A stretch of DNA of 64,000 nt from contig JAGEMR010000039.1 of NCBI GenBank assembly GCA_021030915.1, forward strand, positions 166,970 through 230,969. Reading direction: 5' to 3'. This DNA is from Astrothelium macrocarpum (taxonomy: Eukaryota; Ascomycota; Dothideomycetes; Trypetheliales; Trypetheliaceae). The notes below the pieces were generated by a model, which was not told where the DNA came from, ran no database searches, and saw only the letters and a program-made list of their open reading frames with translations. The position numbers and the translations under genes are program-made. Positions 46,605 to 58,737 of this stretch are shown piece after piece (the first letter of the stretch is position 1; each line of letters starts with the position of its first letter).

Positions 46605-49600
46605 CTACGCATCGTACTCCAATGACAAACTCGTAGGGATCGGGCTCTCCTTCGCGTCCTCGTCAACATAACTTCTCATCACCACGCCATCAATCTCCCT
46701 CTCCACCACTGTAAACTCTCCGTGCCGTCCGCTCGCTCTCCTAATTCCCTTCAACCGAAACACCTCCCTCAACGTCGCCGCCAAACTGACTCCCACCAGC
46801 CTAGCCCCAAAACAATAATGCAATCCATGCCCCAACAGCGTATAATCACCAAAATCTCTCATTGGGTCCAACTTTTCTGGGTCCGGAAACGCTTTGGGAT
46901 CCATAGCCGCCTTGCTCGTCGCCACCAAAACCGTCGTGCCAGCAGGGATATGCACCTCCCCCCTCGCGCCATCCACAACCGTGGTGTCCTGAGCACAAAC
47001 ACGCGGGAGCCCAGGGACGACTCCCGCATGTCTCATGCCTTCAAAGACAAACCCTTGCAGCTCCCTTTCGGACTGCTCTGCGGGCATGTTCGCGAGCTCG
47101 ACAATGCGCTCCTTGTACGAAGCGTAGGCAGGCGAGAGAAACAAATCGATGAGGAGAGAAGCCTGCTGTGTGATATTCCCCGCGACCGGCGCGCTCATCC
47201 CGATGCAGTCACCGACGAGATCGCCGATGGGAAGTCCCGAAGCGCGGAGGGCGTGGTAGATGCGATCGGCGTCGGGGGAGACTTCGAAGGCGGAGTCCTT
47301 GGCGAGCCAGTCTGTGAGGGCTTCGCGGATGCCGCCTGTTTGTGTGTTGAGGTGGGCGGCGAAGATTTCGCGAAGAGGAGCAGCGGCTTGCATCGCTCCT
47401 GAGCGGAGTAGAAACTCGTTCTCGGGGATGATGTTAAAGGATTGATACATGAAGAGCACAAGGTAGGCGGTAAACGCTTGGTATGTGCTGAGGAGGCCGT
47501 GTGGGTGAGTAGGGGTTTTGAGGGGAATGGCGAACCGATCGGCCAGCCAGAGGATCGGGGTAATATTGGTAACGTCCCGGACGATGTTGATAGTTTTCCG
47601 GCCTTTGGAGAACGACAAAGAATTGTCTTGGATGAGTCTCCTGACATTTGTGCTGAAGAAATCAGAGACATTCTTTTCGAATCCTTCCTCAAAAAAGACT
47701 TTGTGAAGGATATCGGATCGTTCATTGTGTCTTTTGGCATCGTCCCATCCAATCATGAAGTCATGCCCGTCCGTGCAATTCCGGATAGCGGCCTGGTACA
47801 TGACTCTGAAGGTGTCGCGGTCTTCGAATACCCGCTTACAACCTTCTTGCGTCTGAATGCTGATGATCTCCCGATCGCTCGGAGGTCTTGCTAAATCATA
47901 CTTGTCAAGTACCTTGTTGCCCTTTAGGATTCCTTTGGCAGCTTCAGGCGTATAGAATGGAAGGAGGGCATATGGTGAAGTACCTGTGAAGGCATACGGC
48001 AGGGCACCGAAGAGCAGAGTCGGTAGCATACCGCCATAGGATCCAGGTGCAGAGTCTGCAAGCTTCGCAGCTCCCCAGTTGGTCAATGTACTGCTATTGA
48101 AGTCATAACTGAGAAACCGATCTCCGCGCACCAGCGCGACAGCATCGTCCAAGATGCCTCGCCCTGTTGTTTGTCCAGGGCAAACGCCGCTTCCTGGCAT
48201 GGCAGGTTTTGTGCATTCTGCCAACAAACCAGGGTACAATTCGAGGTTGTTGATTTGTCCGTAAAGGAGCTCCGCAGCCCTTGCGACCTCTTTGTCTGGA
48301 TTCCACTCTTCAAAATTCTCATACTCTTTCAAGTTTAGATATCTGCGAAACCTGATCCAAGCACTCAGTCTTGACCTGAATTCCAACATATATGACTTGG
48401 GGTACTTACTCATTTAAGGTGCAGACGTTGAACTGGTTCCTAGCCTGAAGTTGACCCATTATATCCACTATTTTGAGGCTTGCTGGTGTACCATTTGCTC
48501 CAAACGCATGCGCAGGTTCCTCAATACAACCTTTGATAACCTCTGCAAGATCGCTGTCCTTGAATTTCCCATCGGCGCCTCGCTGGAGGCCTCCAAACGT
48601 CCATTCTTTGGCTGAGGTAGTCTCAAGCATGTAACCTTGAGTCGCCACCAGCTTCCCAAACATTTCAGCAGTCACGTCATCCACAGAATGCAGATCAGGA
48701 AATGATTGCCTCAGTATATCCTCCATCCACTTTTCGTCAGCAGCACTAAGTGCGGCATGCCAATGGTAGAGCACAGCAAATTCGACAGAAACTACGTTGC
48801 CAGAGCCACGCTCGACGCGGGTTGCACCCTGTTTAATCTCCTTGCCGAGGTTCAGGGACCATTCTGAATTAGCCCTTGGAGTGTTAAGTATAGCTGCAAC
48901 GTAATCCTTCAAGACGACGGTCGCGAAGAAGCCTACATTGATGTTTCGGGCGATCTGGAAGATGTCCTCGTCCTGCCTATAGATTGTGCGTCAGTAAAGC
49001 GAATCGTAAAAATTGATCTTTTAAATTCTATAATATGGCTGCAATTTATATCCGATCACAACCCTCCTAGAGAAATATAATTCATTTGTCAATAATTATG
49101 ACAGCTTCTTGAGGCATCCAATTCGCTTCGAGCGATTGGAAGCTAAAAACAATACCCGTCCAGATCTAACTTGCCAGCAAAGACCTCTTACGCCGAAGGC
49201 CCAGACAAGCTCTCATGAAAGTAAAGATAATGACGATCGACTCACCATTTCTTGCCTTCATCATCCAGTGTGTCCCAAGATTTGTATTTGCCCTGTTCGT
49301 TAACGGACAACAGGCCTTCGGCAATATGATTGTGGTTCCTAGAGAACAGTATCAGGACAGCAACAACGCCTGGTGGCATCATCATGATCCTCTCTGAGGC
49401 GATAGAATCCGGCCAAATGGTGCCGTTCTTGTAAGTTCGTACGCGAGGTTGTTCTTTTTCTGTATTTCCATAGAGAGTACTGAGATCGACGTAACTTGAT
49501 GTCTCGTTGATCCATGGGTCTGTTCGAGAGGTCTGGAAGCACTCATGGATAACGACTGTTGCAAAGGAGAAGAACAGCCGGTTCAAGCCAGACGGATGCT

Positions 49601-50111
49601 TGCGGAAGGGGCCGCTGCGCTTCAATAGAGCGTCGTAGACGGCCTCCACATCAGGCAGATTTGGTCCTTTGGGCTTCACAGGAGGCACATTTCTGGAATA
49701 CTGTGACCCTGCCTTGCCCATCTCTGGAGCCCATGGATTGTTATTAGAACCGTCATGTCTTCGATATTTGGTAGGTGGACCAGCCAATGTGGGTGGGGGA
49801 TGAGGAAGATCACGCCATAACATTGAGATGAAGTCGTCAGATACCTTTGCACCAAGGCCACTGTTCGAAGGCAGTCCCTGAAGCATAGCGACGCCATGTT
49901 CAAGCAGTAACTCCTTGTCGTCCATAGGCTCGCCTGAAGCCAGCTCTGGAAGGGCGCCAACGATTGTCTCCGTATTTTTAACTCCAAGATGCATCAAATC
50001 GTGTACGATTCCTGTCTTGCTATCACCGACAGGCTCGTCTGGTCGTCCATCAGCTGCTCTAGTTGGCTGTTTACTCATGGAGCCTATGAGTGATTTCAAT
50101 TGGGCCGCCAT
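46605..50111 (-). CDS. ppo: Psi-producing oxygenase: fatty-acid dioxygenase-cytochrome P450 fusion
   Basis: Three exons on the minus strand, 49246-50111, 48410-48976 and 46605-48342, 1056 residues; phases fit. The N-terminal two-thirds is the animal-peroxidase-like dioxygenase: distal haem His189 in IHECFQTSR, RNHNHIAEGLL near 258-268, and the YHWH motif giving catalytic Tyr359 and proximal His362, matching Tyr374/His377 of Aspergillus PpoA. The C-terminal P450 part has AGNITQQ, where hydroperoxide isomerases carry an Asn/Gln pair, and the haem cysteine C988 in GHGLHYCFGARLVG. A cysteine here suggests a working P450, unlike PpoC, which lacks it. Such enzymes turn linoleate into hydroperoxides and then diols (psi factors) that control sporulation. 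Position of oxygenation (5,8- versus 7,8-diol or other) cannot be read off safely. Confidence 0.93.
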
Positions 50112-51622
50112 TGTGCTGTAGTGAAAATAATATGGATTCTGAGATGGATGAAGAACAAACAGTGCTGCAAAGAGGATGCAGCAGATGAGGGGTTAAGAGG
50201 CATAATCCTATGGCCCAAAGAGAATGTACAGTAAATGCCTGCCCAGCTCGCCTTCCAAACGGACCAACGCAGAGACACGATGAGCATAGGAAATGGGAGT
50301 CGATCACCAGCTTGAGCCTCCTGAATTTCATTGGACAAAGGCCGAGCGGCTTTCCGTTTCCTCAATAGTGAGGACTATCGATTTCAGATCGGGTGAAGCG
50401 TTGGTCATATCACGGTGCCTACTGAATGAGACGATGGGTGCCGACAGTATGAGCAACGAATTAGGTTGACACTATGTGGTTCACCATGCACTTCCATGTC
50501 ACATTAGGCCCCCTAGATACCCGCTGGGAATCCGATTAGTGTCGCCGCATGGAGCATACAGCGATCAATGTACATCATTTGCTCGATATCTCCATATTTT
50601 CCAGAGAGCGGTGGACTGTCTTGGTTGCCTCAACCTATGATTGCAGTTCTTGACGAAGGCGGCTTGCATGATTGCCGAAGAGGTATGGCGTCCATTCATG
50701 TCCGATGCTTAGAGTTCACGATCGTGAAAATCACACCAATATAGGAAGTTTTCATGAATCAAGGGCTAGCGAGGCTAACGGATCGTTTTCCCATTCGCTA
50801 ACTTGTAATGATCCTTCGCGGCTGATGATCCATTTGGCCCACGGTGATCCGTGCTAGTCTGTCTTCATTGGATCAAGAGCATTCGCCGATCAGACGCTAG
50901 CATTCGCTTGCGAATGGACGCTGTGGATGAGTCTATGAGATGGGACTTGGTAGCGTGGGGTGAGAGTGAGGTGAGCGTGTTGAAGTTGGCGAAGTACAGA
51001 TGGCGGCCGCTTTGTCGGCCTCCCCGTTACCCGAAAGCCACTAGGCACGGGAGTGGATCGAAAGTGATCAGCGCTCCTTAACCTAGTTTCGATCAACTCG
51101 TTTCCCCTTTCTGTTCGTTCCATGTTCCACAACATGCTTCGTTTTCTGCGGTGCTCCGCATGAGAACGGGGAACAACAATCCAGAACGACGATGCAGAGC
51201 GAGCATGGCAAATGACGATGCAGAAGGTGGACTGCGAGCAGCTTCACTACCTCGGAGCCACACTGCATTTAATGGCCTTTCGCTAATCGTGAAGCTATTC
51301 GCCTCAAGTTGCTGCAGTAGCGTGTTAATGTCGATCGTGTCTTGACGCTAGAAACATGTTTGGGGGCAGCAAATGCACAATCTTTAGTCTTGGTATAAAA
51401 GTATTCGCCATTCATTGGTGTGCCGCCCGACTGGGAGTCCCTGCTGTCACCTTGTAAGGCTTTCCTGTCTTTTTTATGCGTGAGAAGCAAAGTCACGTAC
51501 GTTTCCCCGCAAACCAGACCTCTGTTGTGTCTGCCTGTGCCCTTGCTGCTTGTTTGTTCTCGTCCTTGGCTCTTAGCTGGTGATAAAGTGGGTCAAAAAA
51601 ATAGGTCGTTACTGTTGCCAAA
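50112..51622. promoter_or_regulatory. Divergent intergenic region between ppo and DUF2235 genes
   Basis: 1.5 kb between outward-facing start codons; must contain both promoters. Only short frames on either strand, none with a recognisable domain. Confidence 0.5.
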
Positions 51623-53314
51623 ATGTCCAATGTCAAAAGAACTGGTTCATATCCCATTCAATCTCCAGAATATACCGCCAACACAAGCCAGCCGAGGTCG
51701 TCGTCAGTAGCGAACGAAAGAGAAACACTTCCTGAATCCCTTCGCGCCGTCAAAGACTCTCGAGAATCCACCAACCATGGCCGGACTATTGTTGTCTGTC
51801 TCGACGGCACTGGTGATAAATTCGACAATGACAACAGCAACGTAGTCCATTTCGTTTCGTGTCTGAAGAAGCATCAATCCGCCCAGCAGATGACATATTA
51901 TCAGTCTGGTATTGGTACCTACGACTCAGGTGGTCTGACGAATGGTATAAGGGCCGCAATGGATATGGCGGTCGGCAGCGGCCTAGGTGTTCACATCAGA
52001 GATGCGTACAAATTCTTGATGCAAAATTACCGTGATGGCGACAGAATTTGTCTATTGGGGTTCTCCCGCGGTGCTTATACTGTTCGATGTCTAGCTGGTA
52101 TGCTTCATAAAGTGGGCCTGTTGCCTGCTGGCAACGTCAGCCAGGTACACTTTGCCTACAATTTCTACAAAGACGACACGCCTGAAGGGTGGAAGATGAG
52201 CGCTGAATTTAAAAACACTTTCTGTACAGACGTCAATGTCTACTTCGTGGGTGTCTGGGATTCGGTCGCCAGTGTTGGCTTCATTCCGCGCCAGCTTCCT
52301 TTCAGCAAGTCGCCAACCAATGCTATCAGCTATTTCCGACATGCCATGGCTCTCGACGAACACAGAGCAAAGTTCAAGGTTTGCGAGTGGCAGCACGATA
52401 AATCAGAAAATGACACTCCCAAAGTCTCACACAACACGACGGAGGCGCAGGGGCAGCGTAAAGAGAGTAGACTTAGCAAGCTTCTCGACTGGTTCCGCAT
52501 GACATGGAAGACATATTTCGCTAAGTCTGACAGCCAGAAGCCAGATCAGAACGGTACGATTATCAACGGTGCAACTCAATCCCATGACAGCCACATCAGC
52601 CAGCACAAGCTCGCAGCAGAGTTTGACGCTCAGGAGACCCCTACTAGAGAGCATCACAAGGAGCAGTCTGATGTTCTTGAAGTCTGGTTCATGGGCGCGC
52701 ATGCTGACGTCGGAGGAGGCGCTGTTACAAATGAATGTAGACACATGCTCTCCCGCATACCCCTCCGTTGGATGCTGCGACAATGCTTCGAATGCAACAC
52801 GGGCATTCTATTCGACACTGCTAGCCTGGCCGAACAAGGTCTCGACATTCATTCATTATGGCCTACGTATCAACCGCCGGCATACCCTTCTCTTGGTCCT
52901 CCGCCATCCCTAATAGAGCAGTATGAGACTGGGAAGGAGCTGTCTCGGCAATACCGATCAATTTTGCTCACCTCCAAATACAAAGCAGCCGCTCATGAGC
53001 TCCCTGGCAACCAGCGCCTCGCGTTTCTCTCTGAGGCTAACGAGGACTACTTTGACGCCCTCTCCCCCATCAACGACCAACTCTCCCAGGCCAAAGGTTG
53101 GTGGATTCTCGAATTCTGGCCCGTCAAATTCCACGTCCTTACACCCGACCGCGACGGTTGGAGGAGAAAAGTTGGGATGAATTTGGGCAGACATCGCTCG
53201 ATAAGGCAGTTGGAGCCGAATATGCATTGGACAGTCAAGCATATGATGGAGCAGAAACGGTATGTGGTTAAAGGAAGCTGCGTAAGGGACACAAGCTGGC
53301 AGGTTGTTACTTAG
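51623..53314 (+). CDS. DUF2235 alpha/beta hydrolase (Tle1-like phospholipase fold)
   Basis: Single exon, 563 residues from the ATG at 51623. The fold is shown by RTIVVCLDGTGDKFDNDNSN near 54-73, YYQSGIGTY, and the nucleophile elbow GFSRGAYTVR with Ser148. VGVWDSVASVG, the RHAMALDEHRAKF segment and VWFMGAHADVGGG complete the DUF2235 motif set; the Asp of the last and a later His would finish the triad. The first 50 residues are a disordered Ser/Thr-rich leader, and residues 270-345 form a polar insertion. Bacterial relatives include phospholipase effectors of type VI secretion; fungal copies are frequent, often in variable regions, and mostly uncharacterised. No signal peptide is present, so an intracellular lipase or esterase is the simplest reading. 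Confidence 0.9.
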   Translation: MSNVKRTGSYPIQSPEYTANTSQPRSSSVANERETLPESLRAVKDSRESTNHGRTIVVCLDGTGDKFDNDNSNVVHFVSCLKKHQSAQQMTYYQSGIGTYDSGGLTNGIRAAMDMAVGSGLGVHIRDAYKFLMQNYRDGDRICLLGFSRGAYTVRCLAGMLHKVGLLPAGNVSQVHFAYNFYKDDTPEGWKMSAEFKNTFCTDVNVYFVGVWDSVASVGFIPRQLPFSKSPTNAISYFRHAMALDEHRAKFKVCEWQHDKSENDTPKVSHNTTEAQGQRKESRLSKLLDWFRMTWKTYFAKSDSQKPDQNGTIINGATQSHDSHISQHKLAAEFDAQETPTREHHKEQSDVLEVWFMGAHADVGGGAVTNECRHMLSRIPLRWMLRQCFECNTGILFDTASLAEQGLDIHSLWPTYQPPAYPSLGPPPSLIEQYETGKELSRQYRSILLTSKYKAAAHELPGNQRLAFLSEANEDYFDALSPINDQLSQAKGWWILEFWPVKFHVLTPDRDGWRRKVGMNLGRHRSIRQLEPNMHWTVKHMMEQKRYVVKGSCVRDTSWQVVT

Positions 53315-54236
53315 AGGGAGATTACCGGACGTAGTCACATCTCTCACCTAATCTCAGCCAGTGATGTTTATGCTTGGCTTCTTATTCTGTACTTAGCAGC
53401 ACGGAAAGAATTGTTTTTTGATTCAATTTCCACGGTTCTTTTCGCTTGACTGGTGCGAACTTTTGAATGAGTGATACACAACATCCCAGAACAGTTGCAT
53501 TTGCCTCAGAATAGTGGATTATTTTAGAAGAGATGATGCGATGCATACGCGTGTAGCCAAAATTGTAGTTGTGCCAACAAGTTTGAGGAATTTTAGCATA
53601 TAACCAGTAAGTTATGCTCCTATTTTGACAATCCAGTATTGGTAGTCCCTCTGGGAGACGTTCGGATGTACATAAAGCTATTCGCTAGATAAAACTTATT
53701 CCTATCGCCGATAAGCCGGGATTTGGAAAGGATTGCAACTCTTTGAGTAAGCGAAGTTGCTCTTTGTGAACGCTAACATGTATGAGTTCCGAACATTTAC
53801 TTACTATTCCCAGTTGTTACATCAGTCAAGATATTTCTAAAGGAGGCTAGAGTGTTGTCGGGTGCACTGATAGCATCAGAGCTCGTGATGGACCTGTATT
53901 GCAAGAAGTCGATGATAGCTGGGAACTTCGGTGAGCAGATTCGCAGAGATGCCAGACCAGCTACTCGAGGTTGTGCACCAATTTAGATCAGGCTGTTTTG
54001 AACCACAAATTTAGTGCGCTCCTCCTTTATGTGTCCGGCGTCACTATCCTCGACATCTTTGGACAATGGTCATCAGCAATGTTCCCAGGAATTCCTGGAA
54101 TCTTTCCATTAGACGGTGTGTTCGTGTCAGCCTAATTCATCTCTTACGATCCCTGTTGCTTCCCTGGGCTCTTCAAAGCATATTTCTAGTGACAATGCTC
54201 TCTTCACTTTGGTTGCTGAGTTTGCCAGTCCTCAAT
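53315..54236. other. Intergenic sequence with a possible gene remnant
   Basis: After the DUF2235 3' end, nothing clear. Around 53870-53935 a plus-strand frame reads DSIRARDGPVLQEVDDSWEL and is followed by a GTGAGC that could be a donor. Around 54015-54110 another frame reads SGVTILDIFGQWSSAMFPGI. These look protein-like but I cannot join them into a gene; they may be a decayed gene cut by the hAT insertion. Confidence 0.3.
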
Positions 54237-54244
54237 GTCTTGGG
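54237..54244. repeat. 8-bp target-site duplication, left copy
   Basis: GTCTTGGG immediately before the left end of the hAT-type element; the same eight bases occur at 56714-56721 immediately after the right end. Confidence 0.85.
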
Positions 54245-56713
54245 CAGGGATCTTAAAAATGTATGAATAATTATGAATGAATTATTGGATTTTTAAGAAT
54301 TTTTAAAAATTTTTATAAATTTTATATATTAACGTATTTGATTCTAAGATATATTATGATTATGTATTTTTATTAATTTTAGAATAATTAAATAAAATAA
54401 ATGATTTTTTTCTGAGAAAAAAGATAAACGTTTTTTAATTTTTGTACGTATTCTATTTAATCATTAAAATACCATTCCGAATCCAATTTTTTAAATATTT
54501 AATTCTTTCAATATTATTTTTATCAAATTTATTTCTTTTTTATAAGATTATATAATATGTTTCAGAAAAATTTTTTTCTGATTCATTATTCATTATTGAA
54601 ATTGAAAGAATTTTATTATAAAATATAAAAAAAACGATTAATATTTTTATTATTGATTTTGATATCATCATTATAAAATTATTAATTTTCTAATTTTATA
54701 TGATATTTTCTGATAATAATTATGAAATTCATTTTTTTTATTTTTCATTTTTATTTGATTTTCAATTTTTATAAAAATTTTATCATATGAATTTTATTTT
54801 TTTTTCTTTTTTTAATAAAATTTAATTTTAAAATTAATCATATAAGAAAAATTCAGATATATAATAGATATTTTTAAATTTATTCTAAAATATTTCAATT
54901 TTTTTAAATATTGAATCGTTTTAATTTTTTTATCAGATTATTTGAATATATTTCGAATAAAATTAAAAATAAAAAATTAATATTATCATATAATATAATA
55001 AAATATCTGATTATTAATAATATATACGATATTTTTTTCAAAAATTTTAAATTCATAAAATAATATTTTTTATTTATATTTTTATATTTTTTTATAACCG
55101 ATTAATATTTTATATAAAAAATCTAAAAAAAATTATATAATTTATCAGAATTTTTTTAATATGAATTAAAAGAATATTCATTAATATAAAAATTTTATCT
55201 AAATATATATTATTTTTTTATATTTTTAAAATTATTTGATTAAATGATTAAAAAAAATTATAAATTATATGAATCTGATTTTAATCATATATAAAAAGAA
55301 TATTATATGATAAAATTTTCAGATAATATTTAATATATTTATTTATTTCTATTTTATATTTAAAAATAATTTTAAAAAAAAATATTATAAATTTTATTTT
55401 ATATAATTATTTAATAATATTATTTTTTCAATAATTTATTTGAATTCTTTCATATAAATTATAAAATTATGATTATGAATAATAATATTATATAATTTTT
55501 TAAAAATTTTAAATATACGAAAATTTTCTTTTTTTTTTTCTTTTATTATTAAATTAATTCAACATTTTCTTTTTTTTCTTTTTTATATAATTCAAAAAAA
55601 GATATATTAATTATATTTTTAAAAAAAAAATTTTAAATAATAAAATTAATGATATATCTTTGATAATAAATTCTTTATTTTTTTGAATTTTATTTTAGAT
55701 CTTTTTTATATAAATATTCATCAATTGTATAATAAAAAATATTATTTATTTCAGAATTATCTATAATTATAATATCAATTTTTTATATAATTCCATATTT
55801 TTGAAAAATCAAAAGAAAAATATTTTATTAATTTTTTTCAGAATAATTTATTATTATATAAAAAATTAGAAGAATTTTTTGAAATTTTAATTAATTATTT
55901 ATATAATAATCGTAAATCGTAAAAAAAAGAAAATTATTCGATAAAATTCAAATATTAATTGAAAAATGAATATTTATAAATATTGATTAAAAATCTTTTT
56001 ATACGAGATTTTATTAAATAATATATTAGTTTTAAATATACGAGATCAGAATATAAGAATTAATAAAAAGAATTATTCTATTTTTTAAATTCAAAATTGA
56101 ATAAAATATATAAAATTCTGATTAATTGACGATTTTAAAAGAAAGATTTCATATAATAATAAAATTGATCAACATTTATTTTAAAATATTTTTTTTTATA
56201 ATTTTTCTCAAAATCATTATTTCAAATTCATTTATTTTATATAAATCTTCCATTATTTAAATGTATAATATAATTAATTATGAATATATAATTTATTTTA
56301 TTTTTAAAATGCGAATTTCATTTATGATATTATATTCTTTTAAATACATATAAATATTTATTATTATTTCTGAATTTTAATAATAATTTTTAATTTTATA
56401 ATAATATAATAATCTTTCTTTTTTGATTTTTGATTCGTCATTATACGATTTGCGTATATATTAATAAATATCAGAAATCTTCTTTCAAAAATTTCGTTCA
56501 TTAGACAAATTCGAAAGAATTATTATAAAAAAAATTTCAGAATTCGACGTCATTAATATAATAAAAAAAGATATTTTATAAAAAAAAAGAATTTTCAATT
56601 GAAAAATCAGATAAAAATTGAATAATTATGAATTATTCATTCATATTTATTCATTTATGAATTTGCTGAATTATTCATAACTTATGAATGTAGAATAATT
56701 TTTAAGACCCCTG
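54245..56713. mobile_element. hAT-type DNA transposon, heavily RIP-like decayed
   Basis: 2469 bp bounded by terminal inverted repeats: left CAGGGATCTTAAAAAT, right (reverse complement) CAGGGGTCTTAAAAAT, one mismatch in 16. An exact 8-bp target duplication GTCTTGGG flanks it. CAGGG ends and 8-bp duplications are hallmarks of the hAT superfamily. The interior is almost purely A and T, with no coding frame left, so no transposase can be read; the length suits a full autonomous element. The change from mixed sequence to A/T happens within the terminal repeats on both sides, which fits mutation confined to the repeated element. Confidence 0.8.
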
Positions 56714-56721
56714 GTCTTGGG
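56714..56721. repeat. 8-bp target-site duplication, right copy
   Basis: GTCTTGGG, identical to 54237-54244, on the outer side of the right terminal repeat of the hAT-type element. Confidence 0.85.
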
Positions 56722-58260
56722 TGTACCAAATACCAAAAGTAATGGTGGAAAATCTCGCACAAGCGTAGCAATTGAGAATTTAAAACATCTGACGTAAAGA
56801 TGCTTCAAAACTGTGGCGAGAATTCGCTGCTTCCGCGGCATCTAAATCGATTTTAGAGGTTGATAGTACAAAGTCGAAAAGGGGAAGTAAGGAGAAAATT
56901 GAAAAGATATGCGACCATTTCTTATGTCTCATGTTTGCATATTATTGATGTCATTCTCGAATTCTTTGGAATCGAAGAATTTGAACGGTTCAACGAATGC
57001 AAAAGGTGTCTGTGATATTGGGCCATCAAAGCCCTACGACGCTTGATAATGTTGGTTACCATGTTAAAGCCCACTGATATTGCGTTGGACGTTCGATTTT
57101 TGGAATTAAATTAAACTTTAGTCCCATTTCAATTAGATTCTTATTTATGCCAGAATATGGATATGTTATGAATCTTCCTTGCACAAGTATATGCATGTAA
57201 ACTAATTTGATGCACGCCAAATTTAGTAGTCGTTGCTAGGAGAGCCAACGCAGCGGCGACTTGAGCCGAAACGGGCATCCAATTCCCCAGCACATAGCGT
57301 TATAGGAGTAGCGTTGACCTTGTCAACTGATTGGTCAGATCATGGCACACTTATCCCTCTCTTCTACTAGTATTATGAAGATGTTGTCAGATGATGATAA
57401 AGTCTCCCTGATCATATAACAGCACCAAACGACTTATCACGGGTCGGGAAAAATGTTGTTCCCTGTGGGCTCTGAGCACAATTTCGTGAGCAAACTGATT
57501 CCTTCAAGGTATTAGAACACGTGTTTGCGAAGGGAAATATAAGCTATTTAAGGCTATTTTCGCAAATCTCATCTGTATTCGTTCCCAGACTATTCGCTCA
57601 GAAAAGATGTGACCAAAGTACATTTTGGTATTGAGTTTGAATAAATAAGGAACGGCATGATTGAATATACGGTGGCTATGAGGAAAGCGTGGATCTATTG
57701 GTGGCCTACTCCTTGAGTATCCGAAGATAGATTATCACAAATCAGACCTGCAGGGTATAGAGGAAAAGATTGGAGAAATCCCGGCAACCGCTGAATATCA
57801 GGCTAGAGCAAATTTAGGAACTCAGAAATGCGATCTCAAATCGTTAGGCGCCTGTAGTTGATAGCATCAACAAGCTTCCCGCAAATGGTTAGACAGCGGA
57901 GATTCAGCTTCAGCCACGATGCTTGTCGCTTCAACAGTATAGCAAGGCTGAAGCCAAGATAGTATAAAGATGAGGGAATCTCACCTAGATGACTGTCTCT
58001 TCAGCCGTCCAAGCCTAGTAATTGCTGTCTTGCCATCTAGATATGATCATGTCTCCCAAATATTTGTGGTCATTTTCTATTTTATGGTGTACTGAACGTT
58101 GATTTGTATTCAAAAGCATCAGTGAATATCTCGTATTCAATCTTCGATACTGAGAAAAAAATCAATAAACGAAGAAATTTTTATGAATGAAATGAACACC
58201 GAATTATTGACAACAGATCAGTATGAAAACATTTCAAACGAATAAGATGAATCAAGAAAA
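56722..58260. other. Island of mixed composition between decayed elements
   Basis: About 1.5 kb with near-normal base composition, sitting between two AT-rich blocks. No reading frame or repeat recognised. The left edge continues the host sequence interrupted by the hAT insertion. Confidence 0.45.
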
Positions 58261-58590
58261 ATGATTTTTGATATCGATCGTCGTAATGTGTTTCGACGAT
58301 ATTTCCTTCACGTTATTTCTATTGCAATCATAATCACATTCTTAATTATCAACGTTATTTATTTATATTTCGAAGATATCAATACCTATTCTAATCAGAA
58401 CGTTTTTTTTCAGATCTTTCAATATACGACGAAAATACACGAGATAACAATGTGTTTGTCAATCATTACAATCGTCCTACATCGCATTCGGTTTGACCTG
58501 TTTATTGCTGAAGATATACCTTTTGGATTTTTGACTTCGGCAAACCGATTGGCAGATGTTGGTTACATTATTTCTAAGGAATTTTGGAGT
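58261..58590 (+). pseudogene. Truncated pseudogene of a fungal multi-pass membrane protein family
   Basis: A frame from the ATG at 58261 starts with a hydrophobic segment (HVISIAIIITFLIINVIYLY) and reaches KIHEITMCLSIITIVLHRIRF then IPFGFLTSANR and YIISKEFWS. This resembles the 'KLHEL-IV-SLS-I-LHR-RYEL-- --G-PFG-L-S ... S-EFW' motif of a large family of uncharacterised fungal membrane proteins of several hundred residues. Here only about 110 residues remain before the similarity stops at EFWS. The A/T-rich codon use suggests RIP. The family has no known function that I can cite. Confidence 0.5.
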
Positions 58591-58737
58591 AATGCCTGGA
58601 CCTTCTGTCCTTTGTTCCCGAAATTACACGCCACCGAAGAGCTGCCGGGTACAGCGGTGTCCAGGTTCGCCTTCGGGTCCGAAAGCGCCGCGCGAAATTT
58701 ATTAGCCCTGCCACACAAAATTCGCAGAATTGATTAA
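58591..58737. other. Small GC-rich patch fused to the pseudogene
   Basis: About 130 bases with normal or high G+C (for example agctgccgggtacagcgg) between a decayed pseudogene and an extreme AT block. The reading frame runs on through it but the residues no longer look like the membrane family. Origin unknown; it looks like a separate insertion or a junction with unmutated DNA. Confidence 0.4.

Noticed and set aside
54066..54266. 66-residue frame running into the hAT left end
   Set aside because: Its end is made by the transposon border; hydrophobic but no homologous family recognised.
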